Shown one piece after another: positions 26,810-34,258 of a stretch of 64,000 nucleotides of DNA. The notes beneath the pieces were generated by a model, which worked only from the letters and a program-made list of their open reading frames with translations, was not told the origin of the DNA and searched no databases. Every line of letters begins with the position of its first letter. Position 1 is the stretch's first letter. Position numbers and translations under genes: made by a program. Source of the DNA: Candidatus Latescibacterota bacterium. Its GTDB lineage: Bacteria; Krumholzibacteriota; Krumholzibacteriia; JACNKJ01. The stretch spans positions 372,001 to 436,000 of the forward strand of contig JACKDC010000001.1 of assembly GCA_020633725.1 (NCBI GenBank), in the 5' to 3' direction.

Positions 26810-26831
26810 GGTACAAGATCCGCGGCACAAC
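26810..26831 (+). repeat. Right terminal inverted repeat of the insertion sequence
   Basis: Reverse complement of 25614-25635 with two mismatches; starts GGTACAAG and ends GGCACAAC, directly before the right target duplication. Confidence 0.9.
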
Positions 26832-26841
26832 AAAAGCCTTG
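26832..26841 (+). repeat. Target site duplication, right copy
   Basis: AAAAGCCTTG, identical to 25603-25612. Bases 26832-26861 are the orphaned original 3' end of murG (KSLVGPGGG, TGA). Confidence 0.9.
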
Positions 26842-26896
26842 TCGGTCCCGGGGGTGGGTGATAAACCGCCGCCAAGCCCCCTAGGAGGACCGCGCC

Positions 26897-28282
26897 GTGC
26901 ACCTTGGCCGCACCCGACACCTGCACCTCGTCGCCATTGGTGGAATCGGCATGAGCGGAATCGCCGAGATCCTTGTGAATTCTGGCTTTACCGTCACGGG
27001 CTCCGACCAGCGCGAAGGGCCGGCGCTCGAGCGGCTGCGCAGCTTCGGCGTGGTCTGTCACGTGGGGCATCGGGCCGAGCAGGTGGAGGGGGCGCACGTG
27101 GTCGTCTACTCCAGCGCGGTGCCCCAGGACAACCCCGAGCTGGTGGAGGCGCGCGAGCGCGGCATTCCCGTGATCAGCCGCGGCGAGATGCTCGCCGAGC
27201 TGATGCGTCTCAAGCGGGGCATCGCGATCACCGGCAGCCACGGCAAGACCAGCACCAGCTCGCTGGTGGCCGAGGTGCTGCACGCCGGCGGGCTGGACCC
27301 GACGGCGGTGGTTGGGGGGCGCCTGCTCAGCTTCGGCAGCAACGCGCGGCTCGGCGCAGGGCCGCACATGGTGGCCGAGGCGGACGAGTCCGACGGCTCC
27401 TTCCAGCGCCTCGCGCCCACCTGGGCCGTCGTGACCAACGTCGACAACGAGCACCTCGACCACTACGGCGACTTCGCCACGCTGCGCGCCGCGGTGCTCG
27501 GCTTCCTCAACCGTGTGCCGTTCTACGGCGCGTCGATCCTCTGCCTCGAGGACCCGACCCTGCGCGCCATGCTGCCCGAGATCCGCGGCCGCGTGGTGGG
27601 CTACGGCTGGAGCGACGACTGCGCGCTGAAGGGCGAGATCGTCGAGCAGCATCCGGGGGGGACGCGCTTCCGCTGGCGCAGTGCGCGCTTCGGCGGCGAG
27701 CTCGAGCTGCCCGTGCTGGGACGTCACAACGTGCTCAACGCGCTTGCGGCCGTTGCCGTGGGGCTGGAACTGGACGTGAGCCCCGAGGACATCGGCCGCG
27801 GGCTCTCGGCCTTCCAGGGCGTGGGGCGCAGATTCCAGGTCCTTGGCAGCGTCGATGACATCATCATAATGGACGACTACGGCCACCACCCCACGGAGAT
27901 CGCGCGCACGCTGGAGGCCGCGCGCGAGCACTTCGGCCGGCGGCTGCGGGTCGTCTTCCAGCCGCATCGCTACAGCCGCACGCGCATGCTGGCCGACGAG
28001 TTCGGGGAGGCCTTCGACGCGGCCGACGACCTCATCCTCACGGAGATCTACGCCGCCGGCGAGGCGCCGATCGAGGGCGTGGACGCCGGGCTCATCGAGC
28101 GGGCGGTGGCCTCGCGCGGCCGCACTCCCGTGCGCCGCGTGGGCGAGAAGGACGCGATCGCCGCGCTGCTCATGGACGAGCTCGAGCCCGGCGATCTCGT
28201 GCTCACGCTGGGCGCGGGCGACCTGAACCGCTTCGCGGAGGATCTGCTGAAGCGGCTGGAGGCGACGCGGGGAGTCCGCTGA
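26897..28282 (+). CDS. murC: MurC, UDP-MurNAc:L-alanine ligase
   Basis: A 461-residue Mur ligase adding L-Ala to UDP-MurNAc. Seen: LVAIGGIGMSGIAEIL, the ATP loop ITGSHGKTSTSSLV, VVTNVDNEHLDHYGD, LGRHNVLNALAAVAV and DDYGHHPTEIARTLEA. GTG 26897 is preceded by AGGAGG (26883-26888) with an 8-nt spacer. It is the first dcw gene downstream of the insertion sequence; murB through ftsA follow closely, so any polarity of the element would fall on these genes. A separate promoter before ftsZ may buffer that. Overlaps murB by one base (TGATG). Confidence 0.96.
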   Translation: MHLGRTRHLHLVAIGGIGMSGIAEILVNSGFTVTGSDQREGPALERLRSFGVVCHVGHRAEQVEGAHVVVYSSAVPQDNPELVEARERGIPVISRGEMLAELMRLKRGIAITGSHGKTSTSSLVAEVLHAGGLDPTAVVGGRLLSFGSNARLGAGPHMVAEADESDGSFQRLAPTWAVVTNVDNEHLDHYGDFATLRAAVLGFLNRVPFYGASILCLEDPTLRAMLPEIRGRVVGYGWSDDCALKGEIVEQHPGGTRFRWRSARFGGELELPVLGRHNVLNALAAVAVGLELDVSPEDIGRGLSAFQGVGRRFQVLGSVDDIIIMDDYGHHPTEIARTLEAAREHFGRRLRVVFQPHRYSRTRMLADEFGEAFDAADDLILTEIYAAGEAPIEGVDAGLIERAVASRGRTPVRRVGEKDAIAALLMDELEPGDLVLTLGAGDLNRFAEDLLKRLEATRGVR

Positions 28283-29184
28283 TGCAGGAGCTCGCCGCGG
28301 TCTACGACGGCCCCGTGGAGCGGGACGCCTCCCTCGCCGACAAGAGCAACTTCCGCCTCGGCGGCAGCGCCGACTGGCTCTTCACGCCCACGCGCGCCGC
28401 GCAACTCGGTCCCCTGCTCGCCTGGCTCGCGGAGCAGCGCCTGCCCGTCACCGTGCTCGGCGAGGGCAGCAACGTGCTCGTGCGCGACGGCGGCATCCGC
28501 GGCGCGGTGATCCGCATCACGCGCGCGCTGGAGTCGCTGGACTTCGACGGCGACGCGGCGCGCTGCGGCGCGGGGCTCGCCAGCGCGCGGCTCTCGCGCA
28601 GGGCGCTGGCGGAAGGACGCGGAGGCTTCGTCTGGGCGGCGGCGCTACCCGGCAACCTCGGCGGCGCGCTGGCCATGAACGCCGGCTGCTTCGGCGGCGA
28701 GCTGGCCGACCACTTCGTCAGCGCGGAGGGTTTCGCGGCCACCGGCGCGCCCGTCACGCTGACGCGCGATCAGCTGGACTTCGGCTACCGCCGCAGCGGG
28801 CTGCCGGCGGGCGTGGTGGTGACGTCGCTGGTGCTGAACCTGCCCGTGATGGACGCGCCCGCACGCGCCGAGGCGGACGCCCGCTTCAAGGACATCATCG
28901 CCGCGCGCTCGGCGAGCCAGCCCGCGGGGCTGGGCACGGCGGGCAGCACCTTCAAGAATCCGCCGGGCGATCACGCGGGGCGTCTCATCGACGCCTGCGG
29001 TCTCAAGGGCCTCCGCGTGGGCGGCGCGCGGATCAGCGAGCGGCATGCGAACTTCATCGTCACCGAGACGGGGCGCACGCGCGCGGCCGACGTCGAGGCG
29101 CTGATGCGCGAGGTGGCGGAGATCGTGGCCGCGAAGACGGGCGTCGTGCTCGAGCCCGAGGTCAGGATCTATGGCGAGCCCTAG
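28282..29184 (+). CDS. murB: MurB, UDP-N-acetylenolpyruvoylglucosamine reductase
   Basis: A 300-residue FAD/NADPH enzyme making UDP-MurNAc. Seen: KSNFRLGGSADWLFTP, VLGEGSNVLVRDGGIRG for FAD binding, PGNLGGALAMNAGCFGGE, and GTAGSTFKNPPGDHAGRLID with the proton-donor Ser. The size of about 300 residues and lack of the extra loop of the E. coli type place it with the shorter type II enzymes (family knowledge). Its 3' end overlaps ftsQ by 14 bp. In many dcw clusters ddl follows murB; here it does not. Confidence 0.94.
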   Translation: MQELAAVYDGPVERDASLADKSNFRLGGSADWLFTPTRAAQLGPLLAWLAEQRLPVTVLGEGSNVLVRDGGIRGAVIRITRALESLDFDGDAARCGAGLASARLSRRALAEGRGGFVWAAALPGNLGGALAMNAGCFGGELADHFVSAEGFAATGAPVTLTRDQLDFGYRRSGLPAGVVVTSLVLNLPVMDAPARAEADARFKDIIAARSASQPAGLGTAGSTFKNPPGDHAGRLIDACGLKGLRVGGARISERHANFIVTETGRTRAADVEALMREVAEIVAAKTGVVLEPEVRIYGEP

Positions 29185-29941
29185 GCTGCCGGTCAGGCGC
29201 CGGCGCGCGATGGCGTCGAAGAAGCGGGGGCCCTGGTGGCGCGTGTTGCTGGGCCTGGCCGTCTTCGCCGTGGCCTTCGCCGGCTACGGGAGCTGGCAGG
29301 GCCTGCGCGCGCTGAACGCCAGCGACTGGCTGAGCCTGCGCACGCTGCGCGTGGAGGGTTGCCGAGTGCTGCCCGCCTCGCGCGTGCGCGAGCGCCTGGA
29401 GCCGCTGCTGGGACGGCCGCTCTTCTCGATCGATCCGGATTCCCTCGAGGCCGCGCTCACCGACCTGCCGCGCGTGGCGCGCCTGCGCGTGAGCCGGCGG
29501 CCGCCGGGCACGCTGCTCTGTCGGGTCGAGGAGGCCAAGGGCGTGGCGCTCTGGCTGGACGGCGGCTTCGTGGAGCTCGACGACGCCGGCCGCCCGCTCG
29601 ATCGTTTCGGCGACGCGGCGCCGGATCTGCCGATAATCCGGCCGGCGAAGGCCCTGGCGGCGGACAGCCTGCGCACGCTGGCCCTGGCGGCCCTGGACGC
29701 CCTGCGGGACGCCTCCTTCGATCTCGCCGACGAGGTCAGCGAAATCACTGCAGAATCCACGGGAATCGTCTACTATCGTAGCGGGTCGGCGACCCGCGTC
29801 CTGATGGGCTGGGAGGACTTCGGCGCGCGGGCGCGCTGCTACCGGGACGTCTACAGCGAGATCGCGGCGGGCGGCTTCCCCGCCGAGCTCGACCTGCGCT
29901 ACCGCGATCAGGTGGTGGCGAGGCACGCAGCCATGGAGTGA
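29171..29941 (+). CDS. ftsQ: FtsQ/DivIB-type division protein with POTRA domain
   Basis: A 256-residue bitopic protein: basic cytoplasmic N-terminus, one membrane helix (VLLGLAVFAVAFAGYGSW), a POTRA domain beginning SLRTLRVEGCRVLPASRVRERLEPLLGRPLF, and a beta-rich FtsQ domain (LPRVARLRVSRRPPGTLLCRVEE). It recruits and regulates the FtsWI synthase. The ATG at 29171 lies inside the end of murB; an ATG at 29210 would still keep the membrane helix, so the exact start is uncertain. Sequence similarity to E. coli FtsQ is low, and the call rests on topology, POTRA and position before ftsA. Confidence 0.85.
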   Translation: MASPRLPVRRRRAMASKKRGPWWRVLLGLAVFAVAFAGYGSWQGLRALNASDWLSLRTLRVEGCRVLPASRVRERLEPLLGRPLFSIDPDSLEAALTDLPRVARLRVSRRPPGTLLCRVEEAKGVALWLDGGFVELDDAGRPLDRFGDAAPDLPIIRPAKALAADSLRTLALAALDALRDASFDLADEVSEITAESTGIVYYRSGSATRVLMGWEDFGARARCYRDVYSEIAAGGFPAELDLRYRDQVVARHAAME

Positions 29942-29943
29942 GC

Positions 29944-31176
29944 ATGAACGAGCAGAAGATCGTCGTGGGACTGGACCTGGGGAGCCACCGCGTCACCGCG
30001 CTGGTGGCCGAACTCGACGGCCGCGGCCACTCGCGCGTGCTCGGCCTGGGCACCGTGCCCAGCCAGGGCATCCGCAAGGGCGTGGTAGTGGGTTTCGAGC
30101 CGGCCGTGGAGGCCGTGCGCGAGGCCGTGGAGGAGGCCGAGCGCGCCTCGGGCCTGGAGATCCGGGCGGTCTTTCCCAACGTCAGCGGCGAGCACTTCCG
30201 CGCGATTCCGAGCGAGGGCGTGCACGCCAAGGAGGGCCGCGAGCGCGAGATCACGCCCGAGGACGTCGAGCAGGTCATCCGCGTCGCGCGCAGCCTGCAG
30301 TTGCCGCCCGGCTATCGCATCCTGCACACGCTGCCGGTGGACTTCATCCTCGACGGGCGCAGCGGCATCAAGGATCCCGTGGGCATGGACGGCGTGCGCC
30401 TCCAGGCCGAGGTGCTCCTGCTCATGGGCCAGGTCAGCGTGCTCGAGAACACCGCGAAGGTGGTGGAGAAGGCGGGGCTCGCCGTGGAGGGCCTGGTCTT
30501 CAGCCCGCTCGCCTCGGCCATGGCCGCGCTGCAGGAAGCCGAGCGCGAGGAGGGCGTGGTGCTCATCGACATCGGCGCGGGCACCACCGAGGTGCTGGTG
30601 CTGGCCGACGGCGCCGCCCGCCACGCCGAGGTGCTGCCGCTGGGCGGCGCGAACGTCACGCGGGATCTGTCCATCGGCCTCGGGCTCAGCGTCGCCGACG
30701 CCGAGCGCCTCAAGCTCGACCACGCGCGCGTGGGGGCGCTGGAGGACGAGGAAGCCGAGGCGCGCATTCCCATCCGCCAGGTGGGGGCCGATGCCGACCG
30801 CTTCCTCACCGCGCGCACGCTGAGCTCGATCGTGGAGCCGCGGGTGCGCGAGCTGCTGGAACTGGCCTGGAATCGCGCCCAGCGCTCGCCGGCCGCCCGC
30901 AGCGCGGGCTGCGGCGTGGTGCTCTGCGGCGGCGGCGCGCTGCTGCCGGGGCTGCCGGCCCTCGCCTCGCAGCTCTTCGAGCGGAGCGTCCGCGTGGGCG
31001 CGCCGCTGGAGCAGCAGGGGCTCACCGCCGAGCTGGCCGACCCCCGCTACACGCCCGTGGTGGGGCTGCTTCACTACGGCTACCAGCGCCTCGCGGGCAG
31101 CGAGGAGGCGGCCACCGAGCCGCGCGGCGGCGGCCTGAAGCGCCTGCTGCGGGCGGTTGCCAGAAGGGGAAAATAA
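29944..31176 (+). CDS. ftsA: FtsA, actin-like membrane tether of FtsZ
   Basis: A 410-residue actin/Hsp70-fold ATPase. Seen: VVGLDLGSHRVTALVAE (phosphate 1), VLIDIGAGTTEVLVLADG (phosphate 2), GGGALLPGLPALA (adenosine), and the 1C-domain segment between. The C-terminal GGGLKRLLRAVARRGK is a basic amphipathic membrane-targeting helix. ATG 29944 is preferred over the GTG at 29938 because GGAG (29935-29938) lies 5 nt before it. It ends in TAA, unusual in this GC-rich DNA. It anchors FtsZ at the division site. Confidence 0.93.
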   Translation: MNEQKIVVGLDLGSHRVTALVAELDGRGHSRVLGLGTVPSQGIRKGVVVGFEPAVEAVREAVEEAERASGLEIRAVFPNVSGEHFRAIPSEGVHAKEGREREITPEDVEQVIRVARSLQLPPGYRILHTLPVDFILDGRSGIKDPVGMDGVRLQAEVLLLMGQVSVLENTAKVVEKAGLAVEGLVFSPLASAMAALQEAEREEGVVLIDIGAGTTEVLVLADGAARHAEVLPLGGANVTRDLSIGLGLSVADAERLKLDHARVGALEDEEAEARIPIRQVGADADRFLTARTLSSIVEPRVRELLELAWNRAQRSPAARSAGCGVVLCGGGALLPGLPALASQLFERSVRVGAPLEQQGLTAELADPRYTPVVGLLHYGYQRLAGSEEAATEPRGGGLKRLLRAVARRGK

Positions 31177-31179
31177 CCC

Positions 31180-31209
31180 TGGACGCTTTCTCGCAGCTCA
31201 CGCTAGCTT
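31180..31209 (+). promoter_or_regulatory. Candidate ftsZ promoter
   Basis: TGGACG (31180-31185), 18 bp, TAGCTT (31204-31209). The predicted start near 31216 leaves a leader of about 14 nt that still contains GGAGGTGAG. It would let ftsZ be transcribed independently of the insertion sequence upstream. Confidence 0.45.
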
Positions 31210-31229
31210 GACGGCGGAGGTGAGAGAAA

Positions 31230-32549
31230 ATGTCCGACATGCCAAGGGTGAAGTTCGACTTCGACTCGGACTTCTCCGATACGGCGTCCATCAAGGTGGT
31301 CGGCGTCGGAGGAGCCGGGGGGAACGCCGTCGCCAGGATGATCGAGGCCGGGCTCTCCGGCGTCGACTTCATCAACATCAACACGGACGCCCAGGTGCTC
31401 TCCGAGAGCAAGGCGCTCCACCGCATCCAGATCGGCCGCAAGCTGACCAAGGGGCTGGGCTCCGGGGGCAACCCCAACGTGGGCCAGGCCGCGGTGGAGG
31501 AGGACCTCGACGCCATCGCCGAGCTCCTGCGCGGGGCGGACATGGTCTTCGTCACCGCGGGCATGGGTGGCGGCACGGGCACGGGCGCGTCGCCGTCGGT
31601 GGCGCGGCTGGCCAAGGACGCCGGCGCTCTCACCGTGGGCGTGGTGACCAAGCCCTTCAACTTCGAGGGCCGGCAGCGCAGCCGCGTGGCCGACGAGGGC
31701 ATGATGGCCCTGCGCGCCGAGGTGGACACGCTCATCACCATTCCCAACCAGCGCCTCTTCGAGGTGGTGGATCCCGACACGCCCTTCACCGAGGCCTTCC
31801 GCATCGCCGACGACGTGCTGCTGCAGGCCACGCGCGGCATCAGCGATCTCATCACGGTGACGGGGCTGATCAATCTCGACTTCGCCGACGTGAAGAGCAT
31901 CATGGCCGGCATGGGCCCCGCGCTCATGGGCACGGGCACGGCGAGCGGCGAGGGCCGCGCCGAGGCGGCCGCGCGCGCGGCCATCAGCTGCCCGTTGCTG
32001 CAAGAGCAGGACATCTCCGGCGCCCAGGGCGTGCTGATCAACATCACCGGCAGCAGCACGCTCACGCTGCGCGAGGTGACCACGGCGACGGACCTCATCA
32101 CCGACGCCGTGGGCGACAGCGCGAACATCATCTTCGGCACGGTGATGGACCCGTCGCTCGGCGACGAGCTCCGCATCACCGTGATCGCCACGGGCTTCGG
32201 CGCCGCGCGCATCAGCGAGGAGCGCCGCGCCGCGGCCGCCGCCGCTGCCGCAGCGGTGGCCGCCGCCGAGAAGCCGCATGAGGTGGCGCAGCCCGAGGCG
32301 CCCCGCGTGATCGAGATCGTGCACGAGAGTCCCGCGCGGCAGGTTGCGGCGGCGCCCGAGCTGGAACTGGGTGGCGACTTCCGTCGCGCGCCCGAGCCCG
32401 CGCCCGTTCTCGAGCCCGAACAGGACGACGACGAGCTGCTCACGCGCGAGGCCGCGGCCATGCGCGAGGAGGCCCTGCGGGGTCTCAAGAGCGGGTCCGG
32501 CACGGAGGACTGGGAGGTCCCGACCTTCCTGCGCAAGCAGAACGACTAG
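31230..32549 (+). CDS. ftsZ: FtsZ, tubulin-like division GTPase
   Basis: A 439-residue GTPase that forms the division ring. Seen: VVGVGGAGGNAVARMIEAG (nucleotide base), the tubulin signature GMGGGTGTGASP, PFNFEGRQR, and the T7 loop NLDFADVKSIM that completes the GTPase site of the next subunit. After the core comes an acidic/Ala-rich linker (about residues 335-425) and the terminal peptide DWEVPTFLRKQ, which binds FtsA. The linker begins with a run of alanines. GGAGGTGAG precedes the ATG. Confidence 0.97.
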   Translation: MSDMPRVKFDFDSDFSDTASIKVVGVGGAGGNAVARMIEAGLSGVDFININTDAQVLSESKALHRIQIGRKLTKGLGSGGNPNVGQAAVEEDLDAIAELLRGADMVFVTAGMGGGTGTGASPSVARLAKDAGALTVGVVTKPFNFEGRQRSRVADEGMMALRAEVDTLITIPNQRLFEVVDPDTPFTEAFRIADDVLLQATRGISDLITVTGLINLDFADVKSIMAGMGPALMGTGTASGEGRAEAAARAAISCPLLQEQDISGAQGVLINITGSSTLTLREVTTATDLITDAVGDSANIIFGTVMDPSLGDELRITVIATGFGAARISEERRAAAAAAAAAVAAAEKPHEVAQPEAPRVIEIVHESPARQVAAAPELELGGDFRRAPEPAPVLEPEQDDDELLTREAAAMREEALRGLKSGSGTEDWEVPTFLRKQND

Positions 32550-32557
32550 GGGGAGGC

Positions 32558-34216
32558 ATGGCCTCGCTCCTGCGCAGACTCTTCGGCAACCGTCACGACG
32601 AGGAGTACAGCGCGGGCATCGCGCTCTACAACCAGGGGCGCTTCGAGGAGGCCATCGCCCACTTCGAGGCGGCCGTGGCGGGCTCCGCCAAGACCAGCAC
32701 CACCTATCGACTGGGCATCTTCTACGCGGCCGAGGCGCACGCCAACATCGGCCGTGCGCTGCTCAAGGCCGAGCACTATGACGAGGCGCGCGTCCACCTG
32801 GAGCAGGCCCTCACCGAGACGCCCAACTTCCCCGACCTGCAGTACTCGCTGGGCGTGGCGCTCTTCATGGAGGGCCGCCGCGACGAGGCGAAGCCCTGCT
32901 TCGAGCGCGCGCTGGAGATCAACCCCGACTACGCCGAGGCGCGCTGCTTCCTGGCCGTCGCGCTCGAGGCCGACGGCGATGCCGAAGCCGCCCGCGCCCA
33001 GCTCCAGCAGGTGACGGCCAGCCGCGCGGAGATCCCCATCCAGGTGAACCGCTTCCTGCTCGCCAACCTGCGCGAGCGCGAGACGGTGTTGCCCGAGGTG
33101 GGACCCGTACTCGAGCTGCTGGAGAGCGGGGCGGAGTTCCGCGAGGTGTATGCCGAGGGCGTCGCGCAGTTCAACCTGGGCAACTACCCGCTGGCCGCCG
33201 ATCTGCTGCAGCAGGCCGGGGCGATGAAGCCGCACTACGCGGACGTCCAGTGCCAGCTCGGCCTCGCGCGGCTCAAGTGCGGCCGCGGCGAGGGCGCGAT
33301 CCAGGCCCTGCGCACGGCGCTCACCGTGAATCCGCGCTTCATGGAGGCGTCGTACTTCCTCGGCCTCGCGCTGCTGGGGGAGGAGCGCTACCTGGAGGCG
33401 GAGGAGTCGCTGGACTTCGCGCGGGAGCTGGGGGGCGAGAGCAGCGACCTGCTGCTGCAGCTCGCGCGCTGCCGCTTCCAGCTCGGGCGGAACGAGGGCG
33501 CGGAGACGTTGCTCGACGAACTCCTCCGCCGCCAGCCGGAGCACGCCGAGGCGCGCTACCTGCTGGGCCTGCTGCGTCACGCCGAGGGTCGTCACGACGA
33601 CGCCCTCCGCCTGATCCGAGCGGCGCTGGAGGCGAAGCCGACGCTGGGCACTGCGGCTCTCGACCTGGCGCTCATCCACGCGCGCAAGGGCGAGTGGGGG
33701 CGGGCGGGGCTGCGCTTTCGTCACCTGGCCGAGGCGGCGCCGGAAGATCCGCAGCTGCTGGGCTTCCTCGGCCAGACCCAGCTCGCCCAGGGCGATCTCG
33801 AGGCCGCCCTCATGACCTTCACCCATGCGCAGGAGCTGGCGCCGGAGGATCTCTTCGTCCTCAAGGGACGCCTCCGCTGCGAGCTGCGCCTGGGCCGTTA
33901 CGCCAAGGCGCAGGCGCTGCTGGCGCCGGCGCTCACGGCGCATCCGAGCTACCCCGATCTGCTCAAGCTCCAGGGGGACCTGCACTTCAAGCAGGGGGAC
34001 TTCCTCGGCGCCGAGGAGTCTTACCGCCGCGCGCTGTCCCAGGCGCCGCAGTACCTGGAGGCCGAACTGGGCCTCGCGCTCACGCTGCGCAATCTCGGCC
34101 GCAACGACGCCGCGCGCGCCATGCTCGAGCCGCTCCTCGCGGCGCACCCCGACCAGCCCGCCCTGCGCCGCCTGCTCGCCCAGCACTTCGAGCTGCTGGC
34201 GGACGAGGGCGACTAG
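32558..34216 (+). CDS. Tetratricopeptide repeat protein
   Basis: A 552-residue protein made almost wholly of TPR-like helical pairs, for example YSAGIALYNQGRFEEAIAHF, YDEARVHLEQALTE, LQYSLGVALFMEGRRDEA and SYRRALSQAPQYLEAELGLA. I count roughly twelve to fourteen repeats. There is no signal peptide or membrane segment, so it is cytoplasmic. It begins 8 bases after ftsZ with its own GGGGGAGG-like site and is probably co-transcribed. A scaffold role near the division machinery is a guess from position only. Confidence 0.85.
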   Translation: MASLLRRLFGNRHDEEYSAGIALYNQGRFEEAIAHFEAAVAGSAKTSTTYRLGIFYAAEAHANIGRALLKAEHYDEARVHLEQALTETPNFPDLQYSLGVALFMEGRRDEAKPCFERALEINPDYAEARCFLAVALEADGDAEAARAQLQQVTASRAEIPIQVNRFLLANLRERETVLPEVGPVLELLESGAEFREVYAEGVAQFNLGNYPLAADLLQQAGAMKPHYADVQCQLGLARLKCGRGEGAIQALRTALTVNPRFMEASYFLGLALLGEERYLEAEESLDFARELGGESSDLLLQLARCRFQLGRNEGAETLLDELLRRQPEHAEARYLLGLLRHAEGRHDDALRLIRAALEAKPTLGTAALDLALIHARKGEWGRAGLRFRHLAEAAPEDPQLLGFLGQTQLAQGDLEAALMTFTHAQELAPEDLFVLKGRLRCELRLGRYAKAQALLAPALTAHPSYPDLLKLQGDLHFKQGDFLGAEESYRRALSQAPQYLEAELGLALTLRNLGRNDAARAMLEPLLAAHPDQPALRRLLAQHFELLADEGD

Positions 34217-34223
34217 CCCGCCC

Positions 34224-34252
34224 TTGTCAGCGCGCCCGCCAGGGCCTACCCT
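34224..34252 (+). promoter_or_regulatory. recG promoter, predicts a leaderless mRNA
   Basis: TTGTCA (34224-34229), 17 bp, TACCCT (34247-34252). The ATG of recG starts at 34259, six bases past the -10 box, which is where transcription should begin. No ribosome-binding site is visible in the short gap. Confidence 0.6.
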
Positions 34253-34258
34253 CCCGCC

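Larger units (their letters stand above)
25613..26831 (+). mobile_element. Insertion sequence (about 1.22 kb) between murG and murC
   Basis: The ends form a 22-bp imperfect inverted repeat: 25614-25635 starts GTTGTGCCGC and ends TTGTACC, and 26810-26831 is its reverse complement except for two positions. The 10-bp direct repeat AAAAGCCTTG flanks it on both sides (25603-25612 and 26832-26841), the expected target duplication, so this looks like an intact, fairly recent insertion. One transposase gene fills it. It has the same orientation as the dcw operon. Family placement is tentative: zinc ribbon, helix-turn-helix and DDE order recall the IS1/IS1595 group. The left boundary is uncertain by one base. 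Confidence 0.93.

Noticed and set aside
26796..26861. 21-codon frame starting inside the right end of the insertion and ending at the original murG stop
   Set aside because: Only one base separates its AGGAGG from the ATG, and it merely reads out the orphaned murG tail.
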